A stretch of DNA of 64,000 bases from Kibdelosporangium philippinense (GCF_021390435.2 NZ_JAJVCN010000001.1:744001-808000); one strand, 5' to 3'. Positions 1-9,523 are shown, numbered from the stretch's first letter. Program-made: numbers and translations. Notes: generated by a model not told the origin, from the sequence alone.

Positions 1-920
1 CGGCCGCGACTTGGCTGAGCCGCTGGCGAAGATAGTCACCGACGTTGACCGCCATAGCGGGCAATCCGGTCAGCTCAAGGATGTCCAGAACGGAGTGACC
101 GGCCGCGGCGGCTGCCGGAGTTGCGGCGAATGTCGAGACGTACTCGTAGCGGGAGGCCAGTACGTCGGCGATCTCGCGCCGGGTGATCGAATATCCGGCA
201 CCCATCGGTTTGCCGAGCGTGACGAAATCCGGCGTGATCCCGGCGAGCAGGAACCGCCAGAGTTGCAGGCCGCTGCGGCCGTACCCGGACTGCACCTCAT
301 CTGCCAGGTACAGCGCACCGGCACGATGGGCCTCCGCGACGATTCCGGCCGGGAACGCGGCGGGCACGTCGAGGATGCCTTCGGAGGTGAACTGCGAGTC
401 AACGAGGACAAGCGCCGGGCGGTGGCCCTCGGCGCGCAACTGGTCCGCGAAAAGTGCGAACCGTGGCGGATCGGCCTGCCTGGAAAGTGCCGACGCGGTT
501 CGGTTTATGGCTTGGCAACCATTCATTGGAGCTCAAGTCCGCCATCCATTTAGGCGAGCCGTCGTACGCGTGCTCGGCGATGATCGCACCGGAGCCGCCG
601 ATGTACTCGGTCGCCATCCGCCAGGCGAGCTCGTTGGCTTCGATGCCGGAGGTGGTGAACAGACACGTGTCCAATGAGGACGGCATGGTGGCCAGGATCC
701 GTTCGGCCAGTTCGACGATGGCGGGGTGCAGGTAGCGGGAGTGCGTGTTCAGATCACCGACCAGAAACGCGCACCCGCCCAGGACTGGGCGGCGCTCGCA
801 CACGACCTCCGCTTGGTGACCTTCGCCGAACTCGCTCCCCGTATGGAAAAGGGCTCTGGACGGCCACCTTGATGATACGAGGCCGAAGGCTCCTTCCGAT
901 CGGACGCACGAAATGCTCAT
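1..920 (-). pseudogene. class-III aminotransferase, frameshifted and cut by window edge
   Basis: Fold-type I PLP-dependent aminotransferase of class III. The N-terminal part (about 840 down to 485) reads LNTHSRYLHP and SGIEANELA, typical of the family. The C-terminal part (about 485 to 1) is in another frame and contains the cofactor motifs DEVQSGYG and LGKPMGAGY, with the PLP lysine. A one-base shift near 480-485 separates the two frames, and the extreme N-terminus (840-920) is poorly conserved. The 3' end runs off the left edge. It lies divergent from the iron ABC operon. Either a genuine pseudogene or a sequencing indel; the family is clear, the substrate is not. Confidence 0.75.
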
Positions 921-1052
921 ACGGATCGCTCAGGACACTGACGCGAGTGTGGCTCGTCTGATCGCCACACGTTCAGAACCACGGCCAACATCGAACGGCT
1001 GACCGTGAGACCACGACTCACTGCTGGGTTGACGCAACGGCTTCATGAATAC

Positions 1053-1071
1053 GATAATGACGATCGTTTCC
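1053..1071. promoter_or_regulatory. possible metal-responsive operator upstream of the ABC operon
   Basis: AT-rich patch GATAATGACGATCGTTTCC containing the perfect 8-bp palindrome ACGATCGT (1060-1067), about 25 bases before the start of the iron-type binding protein gene. The position suits an iron- or zinc-responsive repressor site. It does not match the IdeR/DmdR consensus well, so this is only a candidate. Confidence 0.3.
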
Positions 1072-1092
1072 AACTAGCGTGAGGAACCGATC

Positions 1093-2067
1093 GTGAAGCG
1101 AGTGGCCCTGTTAGCCATGGGTGTGCTGGTCGTGGGTTGCTCGACCCCAGTGGCCGAAGGCGGTCCGGCCACCGCACAGCAAACGACGATCGACCGGACG
1201 GTCCAGCCATTGCGGCCAAGCCTCACGGTCACGGCCGCAGGCAGTACGTTGACCTTGCCCCAAGCGCCCGAACGCATCGTCTGCCTCAATGGGTTGTGCG
1301 ACGACGTCCTCACTGAGCTGGGAATTGTTCCGGCTGGGACCAGCAACCCGACCCTGCTTGGCCACCCGGCACTGCTCGGCGAGCGTGGCACGGCCGTACC
1401 AGTGGTCAAGGGGACGTTCGGGTCCGAGGATGTCGAGAGTGTCGCCGCCCTCAGGCCGGACCTGGTGATCGGCCTGCCGGGTGTGCACGACGGACTCCGC
1501 CCGGCGATCGAGAAGTTCGCGCCCTTGTGGCTGGTCGAACCGACGAAGTGGCAGGAGTCGGTCGAATCCTTGCGTGCCATCGGGGCGTTGACCAACAGGA
1601 CCGATGCGGCGACCAACGCCGAGCAACGTTTCCGGGACAAACTCGCGTCTGCCGTGGCCACCACGCACCAGAACGGCCAAGCACAGCGGAAGGCGCTGCT
1701 GATGTACGGCAGTGTCGACTCGATCGGCGTCGACACCAGCGCCTCGCTCAAGGGCAACCTGCTTGGCCTGCTGTTCACGTATCCCTTCCCAGCCAAAGGC
1801 ACGGACGCCACGACGGCAAGCACCTACAGCGTCGAGGAACTCCTCGCCAAGCAGCCGGATGTCGTGTTCGTGTACTCCCTGCTGTTTTCCAGCAATGACC
1901 GCACATTGAGCGCGCAGCTGGCCGACAATCCGATCTGGAAGCGGATTCCGGCCGTCCAACAGGGACACGTCTACGAAACGCATACGAAACTGTGGGGCTC
2001 TGGCCGTGGGACACGCAGTCTGAGCGCGGTCATCGACGAAGCCGTTGCCAAGGTCGCGGCGAGTTGA
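1093..2067 (+). CDS. iron-siderophore-type ABC transporter substrate-binding lipoprotein
   Basis: Lipoprotein of 324 residues that captures a ferric-siderophore or cobalamin-like ligand outside the membrane for an ABC importer. Residues 1-16 form a short lipoprotein signal ending LVVGC, with Cys16 the lipid anchor. The body has the type III binding protein pattern: an early ERIVCLNG strand, an ALRPDLVIG segment in the first lobe, a long linking helix, and the closing VQQGHVYET stretch. GTG start with GAGGAA seven bases upstream. The stop overlaps the start of the first permease, so the four genes form one operon. The cargo cannot be read from the sequence. Confidence 0.88.
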   Translation: MKRVALLAMGVLVVGCSTPVAEGGPATAQQTTIDRTVQPLRPSLTVTAAGSTLTLPQAPERIVCLNGLCDDVLTELGIVPAGTSNPTLLGHPALLGERGTAVPVVKGTFGSEDVESVAALRPDLVIGLPGVHDGLRPAIEKFAPLWLVEPTKWQESVESLRAIGALTNRTDAATNAEQRFRDKLASAVATTHQNGQAQRKALLMYGSVDSIGVDTSASLKGNLLGLLFTYPFPAKGTDATTASTYSVEELLAKQPDVVFVYSLLFSSNDRTLSAQLADNPIWKRIPAVQQGHVYETHTKLWGSGRGTRSLSAVIDEAVAKVAAS

Positions 2068-3002
2068 TCCGAGGGACCGTACTCGTCGCCTTCCTCCTGC
2101 TCGTCCTCGGCTCGCTCATGCTGGGCACGCCGTTTGTCGGGATCAACCGTCTCTTCGTAGCGTCGGGCGTCGAGTACGTCATTGTCGCCGAGTTGCGCTC
2201 ACCGCGGCTCGTCTTCGGCCTGCTGGCGGGTGGTGCGCTCGGTGTTGCCGGTTTGATGCTGCAGGAATCGCTGCGAAACCCCTTGGCTGTGCCGGAACTG
2301 CTTGGTGTGTCGAGTGGTTCTTCGGCCGCGGTGGCGATCTGCGTTGTCACCGGGCTGACCGTGCCTGGCGCGCCGCTCGTTCCGGCGCTTTTCGGGGCGG
2401 CCGTCGGCGCGGCGTTGACGCTCGTGGCCGTCAAAGGCGCCGTAGGGCCGGAAGCGACGCTGCTGATCGGGGCGGCAGTGAGCGCCGCGTTACAGGCTGT
2501 GTTGCTGGCGGCCGCGGCATTCACGGATTCGCGTGACCAAGGTGTGCTGGTCCGTTACCTGCTGGGCTCTTTGTCGGGAATCAGTTGGGATGACGTTACG
2601 GTTGCGGGAATCGCATTGGCTGTCGTCATGCCGTTAGCTGTGCTTTGCCTTCCTGCGTTGAAGGTTCTGGCACTAGGTGACGAGACGGCCGCGTCCGCCG
2701 GATTGAATGCCGGACGCGCCAGGGTCCGGGTGCTCACCGTCGCCAGCCTGTTGATCGCGGTGATCGTGGGGTTCTGCGGCCCCATCGGATGGATTGGGTT
2801 CCTCGCACCGCAACTCGCCCGTTTGATGGACGCGGCCAGGGTGTGGTGGTCGCTGGTCTTCGGCGCATTGCTCGTCGTTGCCGCGGATCTGGCCGCACGG
2901 ACTGTGCTGTATCCGGTGGAGCTTCCCGTCGGTGGTCTGACCGCGGTGGTCGGTGTTGGAGTCGGTGTCCTTTTGCTGGTACGAAAGCGCGTGCGCGCAT
3001 GA
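2064..3002 (+). CDS. FecCD-family ABC permease subunit 1
   Basis: Integral membrane subunit (about 312 residues) of a type II ABC importer for iron-siderophores or vitamin B12. Hydrophobic segments run throughout, with family motifs LRSPRLVFGLLAGGALGVAG near the start, LRNPLAVPELLGVSSG, and FCGPIGWIGFLAPQLAR in the C-terminal third that contacts the ATPase. The TTG start at 2064 overlaps the stop of the binding protein gene; a longer reading would run through that gene and is unlikely. It ends in an ATGA overlap with the second permease, indicating translational coupling. Confidence 0.85.
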   Translation: MIRGTVLVAFLLLVLGSLMLGTPFVGINRLFVASGVEYVIVAELRSPRLVFGLLAGGALGVAGLMLQESLRNPLAVPELLGVSSGSSAAVAICVVTGLTVPGAPLVPALFGAAVGAALTLVAVKGAVGPEATLLIGAAVSAALQAVLLAAAAFTDSRDQGVLVRYLLGSLSGISWDDVTVAGIALAVVMPLAVLCLPALKVLALGDETAASAGLNAGRARVRVLTVASLLIAVIVGFCGPIGWIGFLAPQLARLMDAARVWWSLVFGALLVVAADLAARTVLYPVELPVGGLTAVVGVGVGVLLLVRKRVRA

Positions 3003-3952
3003 GGTGGATAGTCATCCTGATTCCGCTCGCGGTTGTTCTCGCGTTCGTCCAGCTGCTGACCGGGTCCTCGATGTCCGCGCCCGAAGCACTGGCGGCGCTG
3101 TTCGGGGACAACAGGATCATCGTCGAGCTGCGGGCGCCACGAGTCGTTGTCGGACTGGCCGCGGGTGCGTGTTTGGGCGTCGCGGGGATGATCCTGCAGT
3201 CCACGCTCCGCAATCCGTTGGCATCACCGGAAGTCACGGGCGTCGGATCCGGTGCGATCCTTGGCGCGGTCGTGGCCACGACCATCGGAGCCACCACGTC
3301 CACCGAAATGGTGCTCCTGGCTCTGCTGGGCGGATTACTCGGCGGCGGCATTCTCTGGGCAATGGCATCGACGCGCGGCTCCGATCCGCTGAGGCTCGCG
3401 GTGATTGGTGTACTGCTGTCAGCGACGCTCGCGAGCGCGACGCTCATCCTGTTGACCGCACGTCCCCAACTCGCGGGCGCCATGACCCAGTGGCTCGTCG
3501 GCAGCCTGAACGGTCGAACCTGGGAACACTGGCGAGCACTGTGGCCGTGTCTAGCCATCGGATTTGGCGGCGCGTTCTTGGTGACGGCCGTCCTCAGTGT
3601 CCTGTCGGTAGACGACGATCACGCCAAAGCCGTTGGTATCGCGGTAACCCCGTGGCGGATCACAGTTCTGATGCTCTCGGTGCTGACAACCTCGGCAGCC
3701 GCGGCGACAACCGGCGCACTCGTGTTCGTGGGCATGCTGGCGCCCCACGCGGCACGAGCTCTGGTCGGCAGCGATCAACGTGTCGCGCTGCCGCTGTCGG
3801 CCATCATTGGCGCCGCAACGGTTGCGGCAGCGGACATCGCGGCTCAGCACGCGAATCTCCCAGCAGGGGCGATCACGGCGATAGCAGGTGCGATTGTCCT
3901 GATCAAAGTGGCGAAGCGGATGTCAGCGGCGACAGTGGGAGGCAGCCGATGA
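2999..3952 (+). CDS. FecCD-family ABC permease subunit 2
   Basis: Second permease subunit, about 317 residues, pairing with the previous one to form the membrane channel. Shows the same family landmarks: LRAPRVVVGLAAGACLGVAG, STLRNPLASPEVTGVGSG and, near the C-terminus, GALVFVGMLAPHAARALVG. The ATG at 2999 overlaps the upstream stop by four bases, and its own stop overlaps the ATPase start, so the operon is tightly coupled. Length and topology are normal for the family. Confidence 0.87.
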   Translation: MRWIVILIPLAVVLAFVQLLTGSSMSAPEALAALFGDNRIIVELRAPRVVVGLAAGACLGVAGMILQSTLRNPLASPEVTGVGSGAILGAVVATTIGATTSTEMVLLALLGGLLGGGILWAMASTRGSDPLRLAVIGVLLSATLASATLILLTARPQLAGAMTQWLVGSLNGRTWEHWRALWPCLAIGFGGAFLVTAVLSVLSVDDDHAKAVGIAVTPWRITVLMLSVLTTSAAAATTGALVFVGMLAPHAARALVGSDQRVALPLSAIIGAATVAAADIAAQHANLPAGAITAIAGAIVLIKVAKRMSAATVGGSR

Positions 3953-4728
3953 TCGAAGCGGCAGACATCACGGTCCGTTTCGGCGAGAAAACCGTGCTCG
4001 ACAAGGTCTCGATCACGGTGCACCACGGCGAATGGCTGGCATTGGTCGGCCGCAACGGGTGTGGCAAATCGACCGCGCTCCGCGTGATGGCTGGTTTGCT
4101 CGAACCCGCGCAAGGGAGCGTAACCATCGCAGGTGGTCCACTGAACGCCTTGTCTCGTAGGGAAATTGCTCGCCGCGTCGCGATTCTTTCGCAGTCGATG
4201 CCTCCTGTCGGCGCGATGACGGTCAAACAGCTTGTCCGGCAAGGACGATACGCCACACGTGGACCGCTGGGCATGCTGAGCAATGGTCAGGACGCCGCCG
4301 AACGCACGGCGATGGCCGACGCTTCGGTGCTCGAATTGGCTGACGCGCAGGTGGATCGGTTGTCCGGCGGGGAAAGGCAGCGTGCGCGGCTGGCATTGGC
4401 GCTGGCGCAGGACGTGCCGGTACTGCTGCTTGACGAGCCGACGACGTACCTTGACGTGCGGCACCAACTGGAAGTGCTGGAGTTGGTACGGCGTCTGCAG
4501 CGAGAACGTGGCCTGACTGTGGTCACAGTCCTGCACGACCTCAGCCAAGCCGCGAAGTACGCGGACCGGATCGTCGCGTTGCGAGACGGAGTCGTGCACA
4601 CACAAGGGCCCGCCGGCGAAGTCGTCGACGCCGACCTGCTTCACTCGGTGTTCGGCGTGAAAGGCCGGGTGTGGCTGGACGACCTCACCGGCAAGCCGAT
4701 GTGCTCCTACGACGCGGCCGCGAACTGA
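3949..4728 (+). CDS. iron-siderophore-type ABC transporter ATPase
   Basis: Cytoplasmic ATPase of 259 residues that powers the importer. Walker A GRNGCGKST at residues 34-42, signature LSGGERQ near residue 140, Walker B VLLLDEPT soon after, and the switch histidine in VLHDLSQAA. This is the FepC/FhuC-type arrangement. The ATG at 3949 overlaps the permease stop. The 3' end overlaps by about 22 bases the end of the convergent GH29-like pseudogene. No siderophore synthesis gene is adjacent, so the transporter probably imports a siderophore made elsewhere or by other organisms. Confidence 0.9.
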   Translation: MIEAADITVRFGEKTVLDKVSITVHHGEWLALVGRNGCGKSTALRVMAGLLEPAQGSVTIAGGPLNALSRREIARRVAILSQSMPPVGAMTVKQLVRQGRYATRGPLGMLSNGQDAAERTAMADASVLELADAQVDRLSGGERQRARLALALAQDVPVLLLDEPTTYLDVRHQLEVLELVRRLQRERGLTVVTVLHDLSQAAKYADRIVALRDGVVHTQGPAGEVVDADLLHSVFGVKGRVWLDDLTGKPMCSYDAAAN

Positions 4729-5403
4729 CGCAGGGTCTCGGCGTCACGCAGCACGGCGTCAACGGAGTCGTCCTGGACGAACTCCAGCATGACCTCCGCA
4801 TCACGCAGGAGACCGAAAAGCGGGCGCCACAGATCTTCCCTCGCGCCCAATGCAAGCCGTTCGGTGTAGCCATCGGGTCCCCACGAGAACGCGTGCACCG
4901 CCGCGAGTTTCGGCAACAGTGCACGCACTTCGGCCAAGCACTGATCGGTGTCCGGGTCCTCCCGCGGCTGCCAATGCGCGACCAGGTTGTCCCAACCGGC
5001 CTCGCCGTACATAGAGGATGATCTTGACGTCCTTGGCTTTGCCCGCTTTGACCAGCTCACCAAGGAGATCGCGCTTGGTGCTGCAACTGCCCGGGATCGC
5101 CGACGGCCATGGGCGCGCATAGCCAAGCCTGCTGTGGAACGTGGCCAGGACGATGTAGGAGGCGCCCAGCTTGCGGGCCTCGTCGACCCAGTAGTCGGCA
5201 CTCCAGCCGCCACCGGTGACGTCACGTTCCCATTCCGCGCAGTCGAGGTGCTTCGGCGCGGTGAACATGCCCCAGTGCAGGAAAAGCCCGGCCGTTGACG
5301 CCCGTAACCACTGTTGTCTCGGATGCTCGACCTCGGCATTCGCAGTCGGCGTGAGCAACGCGAGCAGGACGATGACGACGCTCAGCAGGATGCGACGGTG
5401 CAT
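4707..5403 (-). pseudogene. secreted GH29 (alpha-L-fucosidase)-like protein, frameshifted
   Basis: The reading starts at 5403 with a clear Sec signal peptide ending near TPTANA. It then shows the GH29 N-terminal pattern AGLFLHWGMFT, a YWVDEARKLGASYIVL segment and VKIILY. Near 5010-5015 the frame shifts by one base and continues as YGEAGWDNLVAHW to the stop at 4707. Restored, the product would be only about 230 residues, far shorter than a full GH29 enzyme (about 450), and the region carrying the catalytic nucleophile is missing. Probably a degraded gene. Convergent with the ABC ATPase gene. Confidence 0.6.
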
Positions 5404-5619
5404 GACCTCTGCCCTCCTGTGCCGCGGCTAGAACCTCGTGAGTGATTACGCGCGTTCTAACCTGGATTCACCGTTGATCTTGGGTTGTGGTCGTGGTGGT
5501 GGGTGGTTGTGGTGGTGGGCCGGTGGTGTGTGGTGTGGTCGTGTGGGAGTTGCTGGTCTGCCCAGCTTTTCCACTGTGGTCTTTCGGGTTGGGCCCTGGT
5601 CAGGCGGGTGGGTAGGGGG

Positions 5620-7090
5620 TCAGGCGGGGTGGGGTGGGGCGTGGATGGTGGTGAACAGCCGGGTGAAGTCGTGGGCCCAGGGCCAGTCTTGTGGTAGTCG
5701 CAGGGTGATGTGGCGGGCGGTGCGGGTGACGCGGGCGGCGATGGTGATCAACCGGCGGCGCAGGGTGGTCAGCCGTGTTCGGGCGTGGGCGGGGCCGGCC
5801 AGGCAGGCGGTGGCGCGCAGGAGGTTGTGGGTCAGGGCGGCCAGGGAGAGCCAGGCGGCGTTGGCGGCGAACAGTCCGGACGGGAAGTGGGCCAGCGGGC
5901 CGGCCGCGAGTTCGGCGAAGACGTGTTCGATCGCGCCGCTGCGTTGGTCGTGCAGACGCCAGGCGGTGGCCGTGTCGAAGCCGGCCGTGTCGGGCTCGGT
6001 GGTGGCGGGCCTGGTGGTGGCGGGCCTGGTGGTGTCGGGCCTGGTGGTGTCGGGCCTGGTGGTGGCGGGTGGGAGGTTGGTGAACACCGCGTGGTAGCGC
6101 CAGGCTGGGAACAACTCGCCCTGCTCGTCGCGGGTGGTGATCCGGGTCCGGCGGACCAGTAGCCGGGCGGTGGTTTTCTGGCCGGGGTTGACGGTCGGGT
6201 TGGTGAACGCGGTATGGCTGGTCTCGGCGATCTGGGCGGTGTGGATCAGCTGCCCGGTGTGCGGGTCGAGGACCGGGTCGCGGTAGGTGTGCTGCTGCCA
6301 GGCGTGCTCGCTGATCGCGTCGATCGCCTCCCGGATCGCGGAATGTTGTGGGGCGGTGATGGAGAACCAGACCCCCTTCCCGCACCAGCATCGTGATCAA
6401 TTCCCCGACATAGAACCCGGAATCGCCGCGTACCAGCAGCGGCCCGGTCGCGCCCGCGGCGCGGGCGGTGCCCAGCGCGCGCCGGGCCAGCGAGCTCACC
6501 GCGCGGCGGGTATCGGCGTTGCCACCCCGTAACCGGGTCGCCACGATCACCGGCCTGCCCGCCGCTGTGGTCAGGGTCGCGGCCAGCGTGTTCAACCCCA
6601 ACACCCCGGTATAGCCGAACGCGGCCCCGTCTTTGCCCCGCCCGTAGACCTGGCTGATTTTCGAGTCCAGATCCAGCAACCCCAACCGGTCGGCCCCCGC
6701 CAGCAGCGGCGTCAGCTCCGCCAAGCGGGCCAGCAGCCGGGCGGAGAGTTTCTCCAGTTGAGCGACATGACCCATGCTGAACCAGCGCAGGAACGTGCCC
6801 ACAGTGGACGGTGCGCGGATCCCGGTGAACAACCCCGCCATGCCACCATGCCGCACCAGGTCCAGATCACTGATCGAGTCCGCGCCCGCGGCCATCCCGG
6901 CCACGATCGTGCTGATCTTCGCGCCCGCGTTCGCCCCGACCGAACCACCCAGCCGGACCAGCTCACCGGCCAGATCCGACAACCCCGCGTCCTCGGCCAG
7001 CCGCATCACCGGCACCAGCCCCGCGTGCGACACCAATCCCGGATCGTCGAACCTCACCGACACCGCGCCACGCGTATGCGATGCTTTCAC
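5620..7090 (-). pseudogene. IS1380-family transposase, frameshifted
   Basis: DDE transposase carried by the surrounding insertion sequence. Starts at 7090; the first two thirds contain the catalytic-core segments LDLDSKISQVYGRGKDGA and LLVRGDSGFY. At a run of five C (6372-6376) the frame is lost; removing one base restores VWFSITAPQ and the C-terminal half to 5620, with AWRYHAVFTN and IEHVFAELAAGPLAHFPSG. The restored length, about 490 residues, is normal for the family. The C-terminal half contains a run of TTRPx pentapeptides encoded by a tandem repeat. Inactive as read, unless the homopolymer indel is a sequencing error. Confidence 0.8.
5990..6075 (+). repeat. 15-bp tandem repeat inside the IS1380 transposase
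   Basis: About five consecutive near-identical 15-base units (GGTGGTGNCGGGCCT). On the coding strand they give repeated TTRPD/TTRPA pentapeptides. Units are in frame, so this looks like slippage expansion within the transposase gene. Confidence 0.75.
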
Positions 7091-7238
7091 TCAGCAGATG
7101 CCCTCTCACTCGGACCGATATGTTTCTCTCGTAAGAACAATCGTCCCAAGTCAGAGGGCATCTGCCCGTCCACGACACGACCAACCCACCAAGATCTTCG
7201 GTGAATCCAGGTTCTAACCCTCCTAACCACTCACGAGG

Positions 7239-7429
7239 TGGTCCCGGAAGCGACGAACGCCAGGATCGTGACGAGCGTCGACTCGGCTAGTGGCACCAAA
7301 ACTGCTGCAGGCACCGCGTACGCGGCCATCAACGTGATCTGCGCGCACTCGGGGGAGGCCTCGCCAAGGTGGGATGGTCGCGAGCGCAAGCACCGCGACA
7401 AGCACGAAGAGCGGGATCGTGAGACAATG
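7239..7429 (-). pseudogene. membrane-protein fragment, possibly sensor kinase
   Basis: Fragments in two minus-strand frames give hydrophobic stretches (VLVAVLALATIP and ITLMAAYAVPAAVLVPLAES) that resemble the N-terminal membrane segments of actinobacterial sensor kinases. No kinase motif is visible. Its position beside a LuxR response-regulator fragment makes a broken two-component pair plausible. Weak call. Confidence 0.25.
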
Positions 7430-7798
7430 AGTCCATCTTGGACGCGCTGGCGGCCGGCGCGAGCGGTTATCTCACCAAGGAAGCCGACCGGGCGAAGATC
7501 GAGCAGGCCGTGCGCAGCGCCGCGGCAGGGCAAGCCGTTCTCGCACAGGAAGTGCGGCGCAGATTGCTGACGCTGGCCCACCCGACACGCTCGGCCCGCT
7601 CCGGCGAAGTTCACCCTGACCGCCCGTGAACAGGTGATCTCGGACCTGATCGGTGCGGGGCTGCGTAACCCGGAGATCGCGCAGCGCCTGGTGATCAGCG
7701 AGGCGACCGTCAAAACGCACATCAACAACCTCTTCGCCAAGGCGGGCTTTCATTCGCGGGCGGACGCCGTGCGGTATGTGTTGAGCCTGATGCCCTAG
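7430..7798 (+). pseudogene. NarL/LuxR-type response regulator fragment
   Basis: Carries the end of a receiver domain (ALAAGASGYLTKEA) and, after a one-base shift near 7605, a complete LuxR-type helix-turn-helix (LTAREQVISDLIGAG, then IAQRLVISEATVKTHINNLF) ending at the stop 7796-7798. The first two thirds of the receiver, with the phosphoacceptor aspartate, are missing. This is a 5'-truncated, frameshifted remnant beside an IS end. Confidence 0.65.
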
Positions 7799-7889
7799 GG
7801 GTATCACAGGCGGCGAAACAGGTCTTGGACGCCGTTCACGAACCTGATGAGACTCGATTTCGGGGATGACACAACGAAAGGACCCAGAA

Positions 7890-8690
7890 ATGAAGGTCTT
7901 CATCACCGGTGGCTCCGGCTATCTCGGCCGCAGCACGATCCCGGCTCTGGTGCGTGCCGGGCACGAGGTGTCGGCCCTGGCGCGCAGCGATGCCTCCGCC
8001 GCGGCCGTGTCCGAACTCGGGGCAAAACCCGTGCACGGCTCGATGTCGTCGCTGGACGTGTTGCGTGACGCCGCTGCTGCCGCGGACGGCGTGATCCACC
8101 TTGGCTTCGACGGGACTTCGGACGCGGCTCAGGCCGATCTCGCGGCGGCTACTGCGATGCAGGAAGGCACGCGCGGGGTTTACGTGCACACAGGCGGTGT
8201 TTGGGTCTACGGCAACACCGATGGCGTGGCTACTGAGGAATCGCCGCAGAATCCGCCGCAGATCACCGCTTGGCGTGCCGCCAATGAGGCTCAGGTGCTT
8301 TCGCGTGGGCACGCCGTGCTGGTCATGCCCGGGGTGGTCTTCGGGCGCGATGGCGGGTTGCTCCCGCACTTCTTCCGTGGCTCGATCATCGGCGATGGTT
8401 CGAACCACTGGGCGCTTGTGCACGTCGACGACATTGCGGACTTGTACGTGCGCGCGTTGACCGCGCCCGCGGGCTCGACGTACATCGGTGTGAGTTTCAA
8501 CATGCATGTCGCCGACTTTTTCACTGGCAAGCCTTCGATGAGTTATGCGGAGGCTTTGGATCAGATGGGACCCATTGCGGAGGCGTTCGCACTCGACCAG
8601 CAGTTGAGCGGGGACAAGGCACGGCGTGAACTCGGCTGGGCGCCCCGGCACCTAGCCGACAATCTCGGCGAAGTCGTGGATCAGCGGTGA
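7890..8690 (+). CDS. NAD(P)-dependent epimerase/dehydratase-like SDR
   Basis: Extended or atypical short-chain dehydrogenase of 266 residues. The N-terminal Rossmann motif is VFITGGSGYLGRS (residues 2-14) and the middle holds VYVHTGGVWVYGNTD, where the Y of VWVYG fits the SDR active-site region. I chose ATG 7890 over one 24 bases upstream because GAAAGGA lies eight bases before it and the Rossmann strand then begins at residue 2. Similar proteins act on nucleotide sugars or small carbonyls; the substrate here is unknown. Convergent with, and overlapping by 39 bases, the LysR gene. Confidence 0.82.
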   Translation: MKVFITGGSGYLGRSTIPALVRAGHEVSALARSDASAAAVSELGAKPVHGSMSSLDVLRDAAAAADGVIHLGFDGTSDAAQADLAAATAMQEGTRGVYVHTGGVWVYGNTDGVATEESPQNPPQITAWRAANEAQVLSRGHAVLVMPGVVFGRDGGLLPHFFRGSIIGDGSNHWALVHVDDIADLYVRALTAPAGSTYIGVSFNMHVADFFTGKPSMSYAEALDQMGPIAEAFALDQQLSGDKARRELGWAPRHLADNLGEVVDQR

Positions 8691-9503
8691 CCGGCGGGGG
8701 GCGATCCACGCGAGACAGACGTGGTTCGGGCCGATGTCGCCGACCGGGACCTGCGTGACATCCGGGCGCCGGTAGTACTCCGAAGTGGACTTCGGGATGA
8801 TCGCGATCCCTTGTCCGGACGCGACATCCTCAAGTTTCTCTTCGATGCTGGTGTACCCGCGGGCGGGCGGCGCGGTGCCGTCACGAAGCTGGACGGAGAT
8901 GTCACGCCATTCGGGGACGGCGCCGGGCTCGTTCAGCAGATGCTCGGCCGCGAGATCAACGATCTCAATGGACTCCTTGCCCGCCAACCGATGATCTGCG
9001 GGCAGGACGGCGACGCGCGGCTCAGTGAACATCGGCCGGACCTTCAGGCCGCGTTGATCGATCGGCAACCGCACGATACTGACGTCGACGCGGCCGTCGC
9101 GCAGCACGTCGACCTGGTTGTTCCAAGTGGTCCGGACGAGTTCGACCTCGACATCCGGATGTTGTGTGCCGAACGCACGTACCCAGTCAGTGACCGTGAT
9201 GCCCGGCATGAACCCGACGCTGAACGTCGTGGTGCCTCTCGCGGCCTGCGCCACCCGGCGCTTGAGCGCCTCGGCCGCGGCGAGCAGGGGTTTTCCGTCG
9301 TCGAGCAGTTGCCTGCCAGCGGCCGTGAGCTCGGTCGATCGTTTGTCCCGGACGAACAGTCGGACGTGCAGTTCGTCCTCAAGCGCCCGGATCTGCCGTG
9401 ACAGAACGGGCTGCGCGATGTGCAACCGCCCCGCGGCCCGGCCGAAGTTCAACTCCTCGGCCAGTACGACGAAGTACCGGAGCTTGCGCAGGTCGAGGTC
9501 CAC
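8652..9503 (-). CDS. LysR-family transcriptional regulator
   Basis: 283 residues. N-terminal winged helix-turn-helix (about 1-60) with LRKLRYFVVLAEELNFGRAA and HIAQPVLSRQIRALEDEL, then a periplasmic-binding-protein-like effector domain (about 90-283) with VGFMPGITVTDWV at its start. Length is slightly short but complete for the family. LysR regulators often control a neighbouring gene, and the convergent SDR is the nearest candidate, although they do not share a divergent promoter. Confidence 0.87.
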   Translation of the reverse strand: MDLDLRKLRYFVVLAEELNFGRAAGRLHIAQPVLSRQIRALEDELHVRLFVRDKRSTELTAAGRQLLDDGKPLLAAAEALKRRVAQAARGTTTFSVGFMPGITVTDWVRAFGTQHPDVEVELVRTTWNNQVDVLRDGRVDVSIVRLPIDQRGLKVRPMFTEPRVAVLPADHRLAGKESIEIVDLAAEHLLNEPGAVPEWRDISVQLRDGTAPPARGYTSIEEKLEDVASGQGIAIIPKSTSEYYRRPDVTQVPVGDIGPNHVCLAWIAPRRSPLIHDFAEIVG

Positions 9504-9523
9504 AAAGGAACACTGTAGTCAGG

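Larger units (their letters stand above)
5434..7238 (-). mobile_element. IS1380-family-like insertion sequence
   Basis: About 1805 bp bounded by long imperfect inverted repeats. Left end 5434 begins CCTCGTGAGTG and the right end (reverse complement, ending 7238) begins the same. Similarity runs about 50 bp inward and includes CCTGGATTCACCG and GATCTTGG on both sides. The interior holds one transposase reading on the minus strand. No short target-site duplication is visible at the flanks (AGAA versus TGGT), so the flanks may have rearranged after insertion. Confidence 0.8.

Noticed and set aside
1093-4728. Reading the ABC operon as the uptake system for the NRPS product, making the cluster a siderophore pathway
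   Set aside because: It lies 17 kb away beyond the tRNA site and outside the putative island, and the cluster has no hydroxylase for hydroxamates, no catechol genes and no reductase or esterase typical of siderophore use.
5990-6075. Regular repeats considered as a CRISPR array
   Set aside because: The 15-base units are contiguous without spacers and keep the transposase frame; there are no cas genes.
5428-7244. Target-site duplication around the IS1380-like element
   Set aside because: The four bases on each side (AGAA and TGGT) do not match.
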